64,000 bases of DNA from the NCBI RefSeq assembly GCF_002197685.1, contig NZ_NBBI01000001.1:372001-436000 (forward strand). The letters are read 5' to 3'. Shown piece after piece: positions 24,351 through 32,589 of the stretch. The translations under genes and the position numbers were made by a program. The stretch comes from Sphingomonas dokdonensis. Its GTDB lineage: Bacteria; Pseudomonadota; Alphaproteobacteria; Sphingomonadales; Sphingomonadaceae. Position 1 is the stretch's first letter. Each line of letters opens with the position of its first letter. The notes beneath the pieces were generated by a model. That model worked only from the letters and a program-made list of their open reading frames with translations. It did no database searches and was not told the DNA's origin.

Positions 24351-25439
24351 ATGGACATCCCCATGACGACCACGACCTTTGCCCGCACCAGCGGCGCAGC
24401 CGCACCGCGCGCGCCGATCGCCGACGATCGCGCCATGCTGAAGGCGGCGGCCGAGCTGACGCGTGATCTCAACGCGCCGCGCCCCGCCGTCTATTGGGGC
24501 GACTTCCTCGCGTCGGCGGCGCTGGGCTATGCGGCGCTCGGCGTTGCGATAGCGGCGGGTCCGCTTTGGCTCACGCTGATCGCAGGCGTGGTGTCGATGC
24601 TGGCGCTGTACCGCGGCATGAGCTTCATTCACGAGCTAACGCACGTGAAGCATGCCTCGCTGCCCGGCTTCCGCATCGGCTATAATGTGTTCATCGGCGT
24701 GCCGATGCTGGTGCCCTCCTTCATGTACGAAGGGGTGCATAATCTGCACCACGCGCGCACCCGCTACGGCACCTCGGACGATCCCGAATATCTGCCGCTG
24801 GCGCTGATGAAGCCGTGGTCGCTGCCGCTGTTCGTCTTGGTCGCCGCGCTGGCCCCGGTGGCGCTGGTCTTCCGTTATGGCATCCTCTCGCCGCTGTCGG
24901 TGATCGTGCCCGGGCTGCGCAAGGTGGTGGTGGAGCGCTATTCGGCGCTCGCGATCAATCCGCAGTTCCGCCGCCGCATGCCGGAGGGCGAGGCCGCCAA
25001 GCAGTGGAACCTGATCGAGACCGCCTGTGCGCTTTGGGCCATGTCGCTGATCGCGCTGGTCGTGACGGGCGCGCTCTCGCTGCGCGCCTTTGCCATCATG
25101 ATGGCGGTGGCGTCCGCCGTGGCGGTGGTCAATCAGCTGCGCACCCTCGTCGCGCACCTGTGGGAGAACGAGGGCGAGGCGATGACGGTGACCGCGCAAT
25201 ACCTCGACTCGGTCAACGTGCCGCCGCCCTCGACGCTGCCCGCGCTCTGGGCGCCGGTGGGTCTGCGCTACCATGCGCTGCACCACCTCCTGCCGGGCCT
25301 GCCGTATCACGCGCTGGGCGAGGCGCACCGCCGCCTCAGCGGCGTGCTCGACAAGAGCTCGCCCTACTACAAGGCGAATTACGCCGGCATGCCGGGGCTG
25401 GTGGCGAAGATCGCGCGCAGCACCATGCTGCCGCGCTGA
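24351..25439 (+). CDS. Membrane fatty acid desaturase
   Basis: A 362-residue integral membrane di-iron desaturase. The three histidine boxes are visible as HELTH (near 90), HNLHH (near 128) and HALHH (near 308). Pairs of membrane helices lie around the first box and between the second and third. It introduces double bonds into acyl chains or hydroxylates carotenoids or lipids; the substrate is not determined by sequence. The frame is open upstream, but ATG at 24351 or 24363 is most plausible. A very long hairpin follows the stop codon. Confidence 0.88.
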   Translation: MDIPMTTTTFARTSGAAAPRAPIADDRAMLKAAAELTRDLNAPRPAVYWGDFLASAALGYAALGVAIAAGPLWLTLIAGVVSMLALYRGMSFIHELTHVKHASLPGFRIGYNVFIGVPMLVPSFMYEGVHNLHHARTRYGTSDDPEYLPLALMKPWSLPLFVLVAALAPVALVFRYGILSPLSVIVPGLRKVVVERYSALAINPQFRRRMPEGEAAKQWNLIETACALWAMSLIALVVTGALSLRAFAIMMAVASAVAVVNQLRTLVAHLWENEGEAMTVTAQYLDSVNVPPPSTLPALWAPVGLRYHALHHLLPGLPYHALGEAHRRLSGVLDKSSPYYKANYAGMPGLVAKIARSTMLPR

Positions 25440-25483
25440 TCAGGTCTGCCGCTAAGGTCTAATCAAGCAACGCTGGATCGGCG

Positions 25484-25553
25484 GCGGCACCGGCCCGCTC
25501 CCCCACAGTTTATCCCGGAAGGAAGGCCAGGTGGGGTAGCGGGCCGGTGCCGC
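25484..25553. other. Long near-perfect hairpin (23-bp stem) between desaturase and lptG
   Basis: Bases 25484-25506 pair with 25531-25553 over 23 positions with one mismatch, enclosing a 24-base loop that contains CCCGGAAGGAAGG. It lies between two converging genes. There is no U-tract on either strand. It could be a bidirectional terminator or a structured RNA. Confidence 0.6.
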
Positions 25554-25620
25554 TTCCACGCACGTGAATAGACTTCAGCGCCCGCCGCGAATAGCGGCCG
25601 GCCAATCTTCTACCGCAGGT

Positions 25621-26712
25621 TCATTCTTCCGTCCGCAGCAGCACGGCCTCGCCGATCAGCAGGAACAGGAGGAACGGCGCCCACGCCGCTAGGAACGGCG
25701 GGTAAGCGCCCAGATTGCCCATCGCGAGCGCGAAATTGTCGGCAACGAAATAGGCAAAGCCAAGCGCCATGCCGATCACCGCGCGGATAAACAGCTTGCC
25801 CGATCGCGCGATGCCGAATGCGGCGACGGCGCCCAGCAGCGGCATCAGCACCGAGGACAACGGCCCCGACAGCTTGTGCCACAACGATCCTTCCAGCGCC
25901 TTGGTCGGGCGCCCGGCGGCGGCCAGATCGTCGATCGCCTCGTTCAGCGCGCTGAACGACAGCCCGTCGGCATTGACCGTGGAAAGCGTGAACTGATCGG
26001 GCGTGACGCCCCGCGCCACGATGATGGTGCCAAGATCGGTCATCTTGCCGCTCGCCACGTCGAAGCGGCGTGCCGGCCCGATCGCCCAGCCATTGCCGCT
26101 GCGCCGGCCGCGCGGTGCGGTGACGATCGCGCGCAACAGCCCGTCGTCACGCTCGTACAAGGTGATCCCGCCTAGTTGCGCCTGGTCGGCGCGCCCGGCG
26201 ATCTGGTCCACCTGGATGAGGTCGTCCGCGGTTCGCACCCACACGTTGGCGCGGTCGCCCCGGTCGATCGGCATCGTGCCGTAATTCACCCGCTGCCATT
26301 GCGCGAGCGTGGCGGTGGAGCGCGACACGACGCGCTCGTTGAAGGCGAAGCTCACGATCGCAATGCCGATGCTGGCGGTGATCAGCGGCGCCAGCACCTG
26401 ATGCGCCGACATGCCCGCCGCCTTCAGCGCAACGATCTCGCTGTTCTGGTTCATGGTGATCAGCGTCAGGATCGTGCCGAGCAGCACCGAAAAGGGCAGG
26501 AACCGCGCAATGATCTGCGGCACGCGCAGCGACATATATTGCCACACCTGCGCGTCCGTATTGCCGGGCACCGCGAGGATCTTGCCCGATTCGCCGAGCA
26601 GGTCGAGCGCCTGGAGCACCAGCACGAGCCCGGCGAGAATGCCGAACGTGCGCACCAGAAACATCTTGCCCATGTAGATCGCGACGGTGCGCGAGGGGAA
26701 GAAACCCATCAT
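25621..26712 (-). CDS. lptG: LPS export ABC transporter permease LptG
   Basis: A 363-residue inner membrane subunit that with LptF and LptB2 extracts lipopolysaccharide or an equivalent lipid from the membrane. It has three N-terminal and three C-terminal helices flanking a periplasmic beta-jellyroll region. The family block QNSEIVALKAAGMSAHQVL near residue 90 is the coupling helix that contacts LptB. The frame is open upstream, but the ATG at 26712 overlaps the lptF stop (ATGA) and begins the conserved N-terminus. Sphingomonads lack classical LPS and carry glycosphingolipids, so the cargo here deserves thought. Confidence 0.92.
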   Translation of the reverse strand: MMGFFPSRTVAIYMGKMFLVRTFGILAGLVLVLQALDLLGESGKILAVPGNTDAQVWQYMSLRVPQIIARFLPFSVLLGTILTLITMNQNSEIVALKAAGMSAHQVLAPLITASIGIAIVSFAFNERVVSRSTATLAQWQRVNYGTMPIDRGDRANVWVRTADDLIQVDQIAGRADQAQLGGITLYERDDGLLRAIVTAPRGRRSGNGWAIGPARRFDVASGKMTDLGTIIVARGVTPDQFTLSTVNADGLSFSALNEAIDDLAAAGRPTKALEGSLWHKLSGPLSSVLMPLLGAVAAFGIARSGKLFIRAVIGMALGFAYFVADNFALAMGNLGAYPPFLAAWAPFLLFLLIGEAVLLRTEE

Positions 26713-27905
26713 GCGCGGGCGCTCCGCGACCGCCGCCCCGGCAGGTACCGGGTGATCGCCTTCAGCGCCTTGCTGGCGCCGCGCTCGAGCGCACCGATCG
26801 GCTGTCCGCCGGGAACATAGGCCAAGGTGTAATACATCCAGATGATCAGCGCGGCGAAGATCGCGAACGGCGTCCACAGCGCCACGAACGGGTCGATGCG
26901 GCCAAGCTCACCGATCGAGGCGGCGTACTGGTTCACCTTGTGATAGGCGACCACCATCACGATCGACACGAAGACGCCAAGCGCGGAGGTGGAGCGCTTC
27001 GGCGGCACGCCCAGCGCCACCGCCAGCAGCGGCAGCAGAAACATCATCAGCACCTCCGCCAGCCGGAAATACAGCTCCGCCTGGCTGCCGTCGCGCAGCT
27101 CCGCATTGCCGCCGCCGATGCCGATCCGCGCCAGCTCGGGAAGGGTATATTCCAGGTTCCGGCCGCCGCGCGCGCGGAACTGCTCGAATTTCGGCAGGTC
27201 GATCGGCAGGTCGTGCGCGCTGAAGGTCAGCACGCGCGGCGTCGGGAAGTTGGCGCGATTGTGGATCAGCGTCCCGTCGGTCAGGCGAAAGATGATCGTG
27301 TTGGGATCGTCGGTCGCGAAAAACTGCCCGCGCTGCGCGGTCACGCTGATCCGGTCGCCCTTGGGCGTTTCGGCGCGCACGAAAATGCCCGACAGCTCGC
27401 GTCCCTTGTCGCGGCTCCGCTCGATCCGCAGCGTCAGGCGATCGCCCAGATGCGTGAACTCACCGACCTTGATCGAGGCGCCCAGCGCGCCGGTGCGCAA
27501 TTCGAACCGCAGCCCCTCATAGGCGTAGCGCGCCCGCGGCTGAATGAAGCCGACGATCGCCAGGTTGATGAGCGCGAGGCCGATTGCGTACATATAGGGC
27601 ACGCGCAGCAGCCGGCCGTAGCTCATTCCCACGCCGCGCATCACGTCGAGCTCCGACGAAGTGGCAAGGCGACGAAACGCCATCAGCACGCCCAGCATCA
27701 GCCCGATCGGAATGCCGAGCCCGAGATACTCGGGCAGCAGATTGGCCAGCAATTGCCACACGACGCTTACCGGGCCACCCTCGGTCGCGACAAAGTCGAA
27801 CAAGCGCAGCATCCGGTCGAGCACCAGCAGCATCGCCGAGATCACCAGCGTGGAGAACAGCGGCAGCGCGATCAGCCGGGCCATGTAGCGGTCGATCGAT
27901 TTCAT
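26709..27905 (-). CDS. lptF: LPS export ABC transporter permease LptF
   Basis: A 398-residue partner of LptG. The start MKSIDRYMARLIALPLFSTLV is typical of LptF, and the coupling region reads MAFRRLATSSELDVMRGVGMS near 75-95. The central periplasmic domain and three C-terminal helices are complete. It is the first gene of the lptF-lptG pair, which overlaps by 4 bases, and its upstream region is separated from the hybrid kinase by about 170 bases. LptB and LptC are not in the window. Confidence 0.92.
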   Translation of the reverse strand: MKSIDRYMARLIALPLFSTLVISAMLLVLDRMLRLFDFVATEGGPVSVVWQLLANLLPEYLGLGIPIGLMLGVLMAFRRLATSSELDVMRGVGMSYGRLLRVPYMYAIGLALINLAIVGFIQPRARYAYEGLRFELRTGALGASIKVGEFTHLGDRLTLRIERSRDKGRELSGIFVRAETPKGDRISVTAQRGQFFATDDPNTIIFRLTDGTLIHNRANFPTPRVLTFSAHDLPIDLPKFEQFRARGGRNLEYTLPELARIGIGGGNAELRDGSQAELYFRLAEVLMMFLLPLLAVALGVPPKRSTSALGVFVSIVMVVAYHKVNQYAASIGELGRIDPFVALWTPFAIFAALIIWMYYTLAYVPGGQPIGALERGASKALKAITRYLPGRRSRSARA

Positions 27906-27956
27906 GCGGGCGGCTGGCAGCTCAATCTAGCGGATGGGTGGCCGGTATAGGCCAGC

Positions 27957-27995
27957 GGACGGCGTTCGCCACCCCCTTTGCTGAACGCGCCGTCC
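27957..27995 (-). terminator. Weak hairpin between the hybrid kinase gene and lptF
   Basis: An 8-bp stem (GGACGGCG / CGCCGTCC) continues inward as TTC/GAA after a two-base bulge. It lies between two minus-strand genes and has no U-tract. It may end the kinase transcript before lptF; otherwise this 170-base gap shows nothing. Confidence 0.35.
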
Positions 27996-28076
27996 GAAGA
28001 CAACGCCTGTTCGCGGGGCAGCGCAGCGTTGAACCGATCGTAGCGGCAAACGATCCGTCACCCTGGCGCCCTGGCG

Positions 28077-30005
28077 CTATTCGGCCGCCAGGCTGTGCAG
28101 GTCGCCGGTGCGCTGCCGCGCCATCGCCTCCGCAATGGCCCGCTCCAGGCCGACCAGGGTGAACGGCTTGCGTAGCACGTGATGCCCGCCGAAATGCTCC
28201 GGATCGCGGGTCTCGCCGGCAAAGCCGGTGACGAAGAGCACCGGGATTGCCGCGTACTGCCGATCGAGCGCGGCGATCATCTCCGGCCCGGTCTGCCCCG
28301 GCATCAGCACGTCGCTGAGGATCAGGTCGACGGGGGCGTGTTCTTCGAGCGCTTGCGGTGCCTGCGCGGGGTCGGGGCAGGGCAGGGCGGTGTGGCCGAG
28401 TTCGGTCAGCGCACCGACGGTCGCGGAAAGGACGCGCGGATCATCCTCCACAACCAGAATCTTGAGCGATCCGGTGGCGGGTTGCTCGATCGCTTCGGGC
28501 TGGTCGTGCGCCGGCTCGCTCGCCTCTCCGAGGTCGCGCGGAATGCGCAGGCAGACGGTCGTGCCCGCACCAGGCGCCGTGTCGATGATGGCGTCGCCGC
28601 CCAGTTGCCGCGTGAACGAAAATGCCTGGCTGAGGCCGAGCCCAGTGCCCTTGCCCATCGGCTTGGTCGTGAAAAACGGCTCGAACACGCGTTCCGCCAC
28701 TTCGGGCGCCATGCCGCAGCCGGTATCGCGAACCGCGATCGTCACCAGCTCGCCATTGTCCGACGGCTCTAGCCGCGTGGTGATGGTCAGCAATCCGCGC
28801 CCGTCCATGGCATCGCGCGCATTCACCGCCAGGTTCAGGATGCAGTTTTCCAGCTGCACGCGATCGGCGTGGACGCAGGCACCAGCTGTCTCGTCGACGA
28901 TCTCGACGGTGATCCCGTCGCCGAGCGTCCGGTCCATCAAGTCGCGCATGGTGGCGAGCAGCGTGCCGACCGGCACCCGTTGCGGGTCGATCGGTCCCTC
29001 GCGGGCAAAGGCGAGCAGGCGGCGCGTCAGCTCTGCGGCACGCAGCGCGCCCTCGCGTGCGCTCTCGATGTGTCGCCCGGCGTCGCCGGCCGCACCCGCG
29101 GCGGACCGCTGCGCCAGTTCGAGCCCGCCGATAATGATGGCGAGCATGTTGTTGAAATCGTGCGCAATGCCGCCGGTCAGCTGGCCGATGGCATCCATCT
29201 TATGCGCCTGCCGCAGCCGCGCCTCCTGCGCGCGCAACTCATCGGTCGCTTCGCGCACAGCGACCGCAAGTTCGGCGGCTCTGGCGCGCTCGGCATCCGC
29301 CTCCGCCTGCGCCTGCGCGCCTGCCGTCAATAAACGGACCGTCATCCAGCCAAGCACCAGCGCGCCCAGCAGCAGCAACACGCCAAAGGCGGAAAACACG
29401 AACGCCGCCCTCGTCGATCGCGTCACCAGCGCCATGGTCGCTGCCGTCCGCTGGATCAGCACGTCGCGCTCGCCGGCGATGATCTCGTCAAGCACGGTGC
29501 GGATCTGATCCAGCGCCGGCGCCTGCCGCGCGGCATAATAGCGGGACAGCGCCTGCTGGTTCTTGCCGTAGGTGGTGGACAGCGCAATCAGCGACAGTTC
29601 CTCGCCGCGCTTCTGATAGGCGGATCGCAGGCGGGCGACGCGTTGCTGCTGTGCAGCGTCGTCGCGCGTCAGCGATGACAGTCGCTGGATCTGGTCCCCG
29701 GCACGTCGCCAATCATCGAAATAGGATTGGCCGAGCTGCTTGTCCCCGGAGATGACGTAGCGGCCGAGCGACGCCTCCGACTGTGCGATCGTGCCCGACA
29801 GCGTCCGGGCCAGGATCATCACGTCATAGCTGTGCGATTGCAGCGACACCGCGCGGTCGCGCTGCCGGTTCGCCTCGCCCAATGCGAGGATCAGCGCCAC
29901 GAGCACGCCGATACCCAGCACACCGATCACGATAAGCGTGATGGTGCGCCGGGCTGAAAGCAGCGCCCTGGGGGCTTCGGCAGCCTTGTCCGCGATCACG
30001 GGCAT
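28077..30005 (-). CDS. CHASE3-type hybrid sensor histidine kinase with receiver
   Basis: A 642-residue hybrid kinase. Two membrane helices (about 22-44 and 200-222) enclose a periplasmic helical CHASE3-like domain. A coiled-coil follows, then a HisKA domain with phosphoacceptor His282 in GGIAHDFNNMLA, and an intact HATPase domain (NLAVNARDAMDG N-box, DTGCGMAP and GKGTGLGLSQAF G-boxes). The C-terminal receiver has its Asp in LILSDVLMPGQTGPEM. It lies 48 bases downstream of spt on the same strand, so it may be transcribed with the sphingolipid genes. The signal and output regulator are unknown. Confidence 0.88.
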   Translation of the reverse strand: MPVIADKAAEAPRALLSARRTITLIVIGVLGIGVLVALILALGEANRQRDRAVSLQSHSYDVMILARTLSGTIAQSEASLGRYVISGDKQLGQSYFDDWRRAGDQIQRLSSLTRDDAAQQQRVARLRSAYQKRGEELSLIALSTTYGKNQQALSRYYAARQAPALDQIRTVLDEIIAGERDVLIQRTAATMALVTRSTRAAFVFSAFGVLLLLGALVLGWMTVRLLTAGAQAQAEADAERARAAELAVAVREATDELRAQEARLRQAHKMDAIGQLTGGIAHDFNNMLAIIIGGLELAQRSAAGAAGDAGRHIESAREGALRAAELTRRLLAFAREGPIDPQRVPVGTLLATMRDLMDRTLGDGITVEIVDETAGACVHADRVQLENCILNLAVNARDAMDGRGLLTITTRLEPSDNGELVTIAVRDTGCGMAPEVAERVFEPFFTTKPMGKGTGLGLSQAFSFTRQLGGDAIIDTAPGAGTTVCLRIPRDLGEASEPAHDQPEAIEQPATGSLKILVVEDDPRVLSATVGALTELGHTALPCPDPAQAPQALEEHAPVDLILSDVLMPGQTGPEMIAALDRQYAAIPVLFVTGFAGETRDPEHFGGHHVLRKPFTLVGLERAIAEAMARQRTGDLHSLAAE

Positions 30006-30053
30006 GGGACTATCAGATGGGACGACTCGGCGGAAGCGGTGCCGGCGCGCGGT

Positions 30054-31316
30054 TCAGGCGATCACGCCGGTGGCGCGGCCGGCGGCTTCGAACATCGCGA
30101 TCACCTTGGCCATCTGCTCGGGCGTATGCTCCGCGCAGACCGAGCAGCGCAGCAGGAACATGCCCGCCGGGGTTGCCGGCGGCCGCGCCACGTTGACGTA
30201 CAGCCCGGCCTCCAGCAGCCCGTGCCACATGCGGACGGCCGTTTCCTGATCGTCGAGGATCACGGCGACGATGGCGGACTCGGGCGTATCGGTCGGCAGG
30301 CGGAAGCCGAGCTGCTTCAGCCCGCCATGCAGCTGCCGGGTGTTCGCCCACAGCTGCGCGCGCTTGTCCTTGGCGTGCATCAGCTTGCGGATCGAGGCGG
30401 TGGCGGACGCGACCACCGCCGGCGGCAGGCTGGCGGTGAAGATATAAGGGCGGCAGACGAAGCGCAGGATCTCGAACTTGGGATGGTTCGACACGCAGAA
30501 GCCGCCAACGGTGCCGACCGACTTGGAGAAGGTGCCGATCACGAAATCGACCTGATCCTCCAGCTCCTGATCTTCATACACGCCGCGGCCATTGGGGCCG
30601 AAGAAGCCCATCGAATGCGCCTCGTCGACCAGCACCATCGCACCATGTTTCTTGGCGACGGCGACCATTTCCTTCAGCGGCGCGATATCGCCGAGCATCG
30701 AATAGACGCCTTCGAGGACGACGAGCTTGCCCGGCTCCTTGGGCAGGCGCCCGAGCCGTTTGTCGAGATCCTCGACCGAATTGTGGCGGAAGCGGACGAT
30801 CTCGGCATTGCCCATGGCGCAGCCGTCATAGATGGACGCATGGCTGTCGGCGTCGAGGATGATATACTCGCCTTTGCCGGCAATGGCTGAGATGACGCCC
30901 AGGTTCGCCTGATAACCCGTTGAAAAGACGATCGCGCCCGACATGCCATAGAAGTCGCGCAGCGCCTGCTCGACTTCCATGTGATCGTGGAAGGTGCCGT
31001 TCAGCGCGCGGCTGCCGTTGGTGCCGCTGCCGAACCTGTCGAACGCCTGCTTGCCGGCGGCGATGACGTCGGGATCGAACGTCATGCCCATGTAATTGTA
31101 GGTGCCGAGCAGGATCGTCTCGCGGCCCTTGATCACCGCGACGGTGGGGCTCTTCACCTCCTCCATCACGATGCCGAACGGATCGCGCACGCCAGAATCG
31201 AGCAGCGCCTGCCGTTCCGCGATCAGCGGCGCGAACTTGTCGAACAGGTCACGCTCCGGCGCCACGGTGGCGGGCTCAGCGGGCAGGGCTTCAGCCTGAA
31301 GGCCGGTTTCGGTCAT
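30054..31316 (-). CDS. spt: Serine palmitoyltransferase
   Basis: A 420-residue soluble PLP enzyme that condenses serine with an acyl thioester to 3-ketosphinganine, the first step of sphingolipid synthesis. It matches the well-studied Sphingomonas paucimobilis enzyme in length and active site: His159 in LDADSHASIYDG, Asp231 in VDEAHSMGFFG and the PLP Lys265 in GTFSKSVG. The PPATPAG motif near the C-terminus, which orders on acyl substrate binding, is also present. It lies downstream of an acyl carrier protein gene, so the acyl donor may be acyl-ACP, as shown in Caulobacter. The related KBL enzyme is excluded by the overall match. Confidence 0.97.
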   Translation of the reverse strand: MTETGLQAEALPAEPATVAPERDLFDKFAPLIAERQALLDSGVRDPFGIVMEEVKSPTVAVIKGRETILLGTYNYMGMTFDPDVIAAGKQAFDRFGSGTNGSRALNGTFHDHMEVEQALRDFYGMSGAIVFSTGYQANLGVISAIAGKGEYIILDADSHASIYDGCAMGNAEIVRFRHNSVEDLDKRLGRLPKEPGKLVVLEGVYSMLGDIAPLKEMVAVAKKHGAMVLVDEAHSMGFFGPNGRGVYEDQELEDQVDFVIGTFSKSVGTVGGFCVSNHPKFEILRFVCRPYIFTASLPPAVVASATASIRKLMHAKDKRAQLWANTRQLHGGLKQLGFRLPTDTPESAIVAVILDDQETAVRMWHGLLEAGLYVNVARPPATPAGMFLLRCSVCAEHTPEQMAKVIAMFEAAGRATGVIA

Positions 31317-31408
31317 GTCTTGTCTAATCCCAACCGTTCAAATCGGGTCGTGTCATTTCACCACGGGCGCCATGCGGGCGATGTCCGCGCACGGCGTGAA
31401 ACGGGCGT

Positions 31409-31651
31409 TCAGTTCTTCAGCTTGGCGACCGCATCGGCAAGCTGGCCCACCGTCTCGATCTCGGCCTGCATGTTCATCGTGATGATGATGTCGAACTCGT
31501 CCTCGATCGCCGCGACGAAATCCATCACGGTCAGCGAATCCCATTCGAGATCGCCCTGGAAGGTCGTCGCCTCGGTGACCGTCACGCCCTTCTTGTTGAA
31601 GGGTTCGATCTGGGCCTTGACGGTGTCGAAGATGCTATCGCGGTCGCTCAT
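31409..31651 (-). CDS. Acyl carrier protein of the sphingolipid cluster
   Basis: An 80-residue acyl carrier protein distinct from housekeeping AcpP. The phosphopantetheine site is Ser39 in LEWDSLTVMDF, where AcpP has the usual GADSLD sequence. Acidic helix II follows (AAIEDEFDIII). Its position immediately before spt indicates that it presents the acyl chain to serine palmitoyltransferase. It lies 56 bases after the cerR-like gene, and a 92-base gap separates it from spt. Confidence 0.92.
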   Translation of the reverse strand: MSDRDSIFDTVKAQIEPFNKKGVTVTEATTFQGDLEWDSLTVMDFVAAIEDEFDIIITMNMQAEIETVGQLADAVAKLKN

Positions 31652-31707
31652 GCCGGGTCCTTAGCTGCAAGCAGCGAAGGTGCCAATCGAATGCGGCGGA
31701 AGCGTGG

Positions 31708-32589
31708 TCATCGTGCGATGGCGTAAGACCGCGCCGTCTGCGCCATGCCCTGGTCGAGCGCGATCTGCGGCACCCACAGGTTTGCCGGCGGGCGACGATC
31801 GGCTCGCGCGGTCCAGTCGGGATGGCTCAGATACGCGACCCGGTCGAGCGTCAGCTTGGCGCCGTCGCCGCGCAGCGTGCGATCCAGCCGAGCGGCAACG
31901 CGCATCAGCGCCTCCGGCAAATGCATCGGCAGCACGCGCCGTCCCACCGCGCGGCCGATCGCGGCGGCGAGATCGGCATGGGTCAGCGTCTCGCCGTCAT
32001 CGACCTCGTATAGTTCTTCCGCGCCCGGCCGCTCGGCGAGCAGGACCAGCAATCGCGCCAGGTCCGCGACATGGATCAGCGACACGCGCCCCGGCGGCGG
32101 CAGAAAGGCAAGGCCAAGCCGCGCGAGCCGGAACATGTCGCGCATCTCGGTATCGCCGGGGCCATAAACGCCGGTCGGGCGCACGATCGTCCAGTCGCTG
32201 GCGCTCTCCGCCACGATCGTCTCCGCCTCGCGCTTCGACCAGCCGTATACCGATAGCTGCGGCTCGCGCGCCGACAGCGACGACACATGCACCAGCCGCC
32301 GCACACCCGTCGCCGCGATCACCGCGCGCGTCCCGTCGATATTGCCCGCAACGAACCCCGCCTTGTCGGGCGGGTTGACCACGCCGGCGATGTGGATGAC
32401 CGCGTCGGCGCCGTCGATCAGCGCGGCAAGGCTTGCCGCATCGTCCAACGCCCCCGCCACCCAGACAACGCCTTCGCGCGTCGCCTGCGGCCGCCGCGTC
32501 AGCGCCCGGACCTGATGCCCCGCCGCCAGCGCTGCATCGATCGTCGCCCGGCCGACAAAGCCGGTGCCGCCGGTCAGCGCCAGGATCAC
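31708..32589 (-). CDS. cerR: NAD(P)-dependent extended SDR, probable ceramide reductase CerR
   Basis: A 293-residue Rossmann-fold protein with the nucleotide-binding TGGTGFVG at residues 6-13 and a YxxxK active site in VYGWSKREAE. It resembles the NDUFA9/epimerase-like extended SDRs. In Caulobacter a gene of this type next to spt and acp encodes CerR, which reduces the keto group of 3-ketoceramide. Same gene order here supports that role. It overlaps proB by 4 bases, so it is translated with a proline gene upstream and sphingolipid genes downstream. Symbol assigned on synteny and family. Confidence 0.75.
   Translation of the reverse strand: MILALTGGTGFVGRATIDAALAAGHQVRALTRRPQATREGVVWVAGALDDAASLAALIDGADAVIHIAGVVNPPDKAGFVAGNIDGTRAVIAATGVRRLVHVSSLSAREPQLSVYGWSKREAETIVAESASDWTIVRPTGVYGPGDTEMRDMFRLARLGLAFLPPPGRVSLIHVADLARLLVLLAERPGAEELYEVDDGETLTHADLAAAIGRAVGRRVLPMHLPEALMRVAARLDRTLRGDGAKLTLDRVAYLSHPDWTARADRRPPANLWVPQIALDQGMAQTARSYAIAR

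Noticed and set aside
25484-25553. Signal recognition particle RNA
   Set aside because: The CCCGGAAGGA stretch resembles the apical loop, but the conserved internal-loop bases on both sides are missing and the stem is a plain long hairpin.
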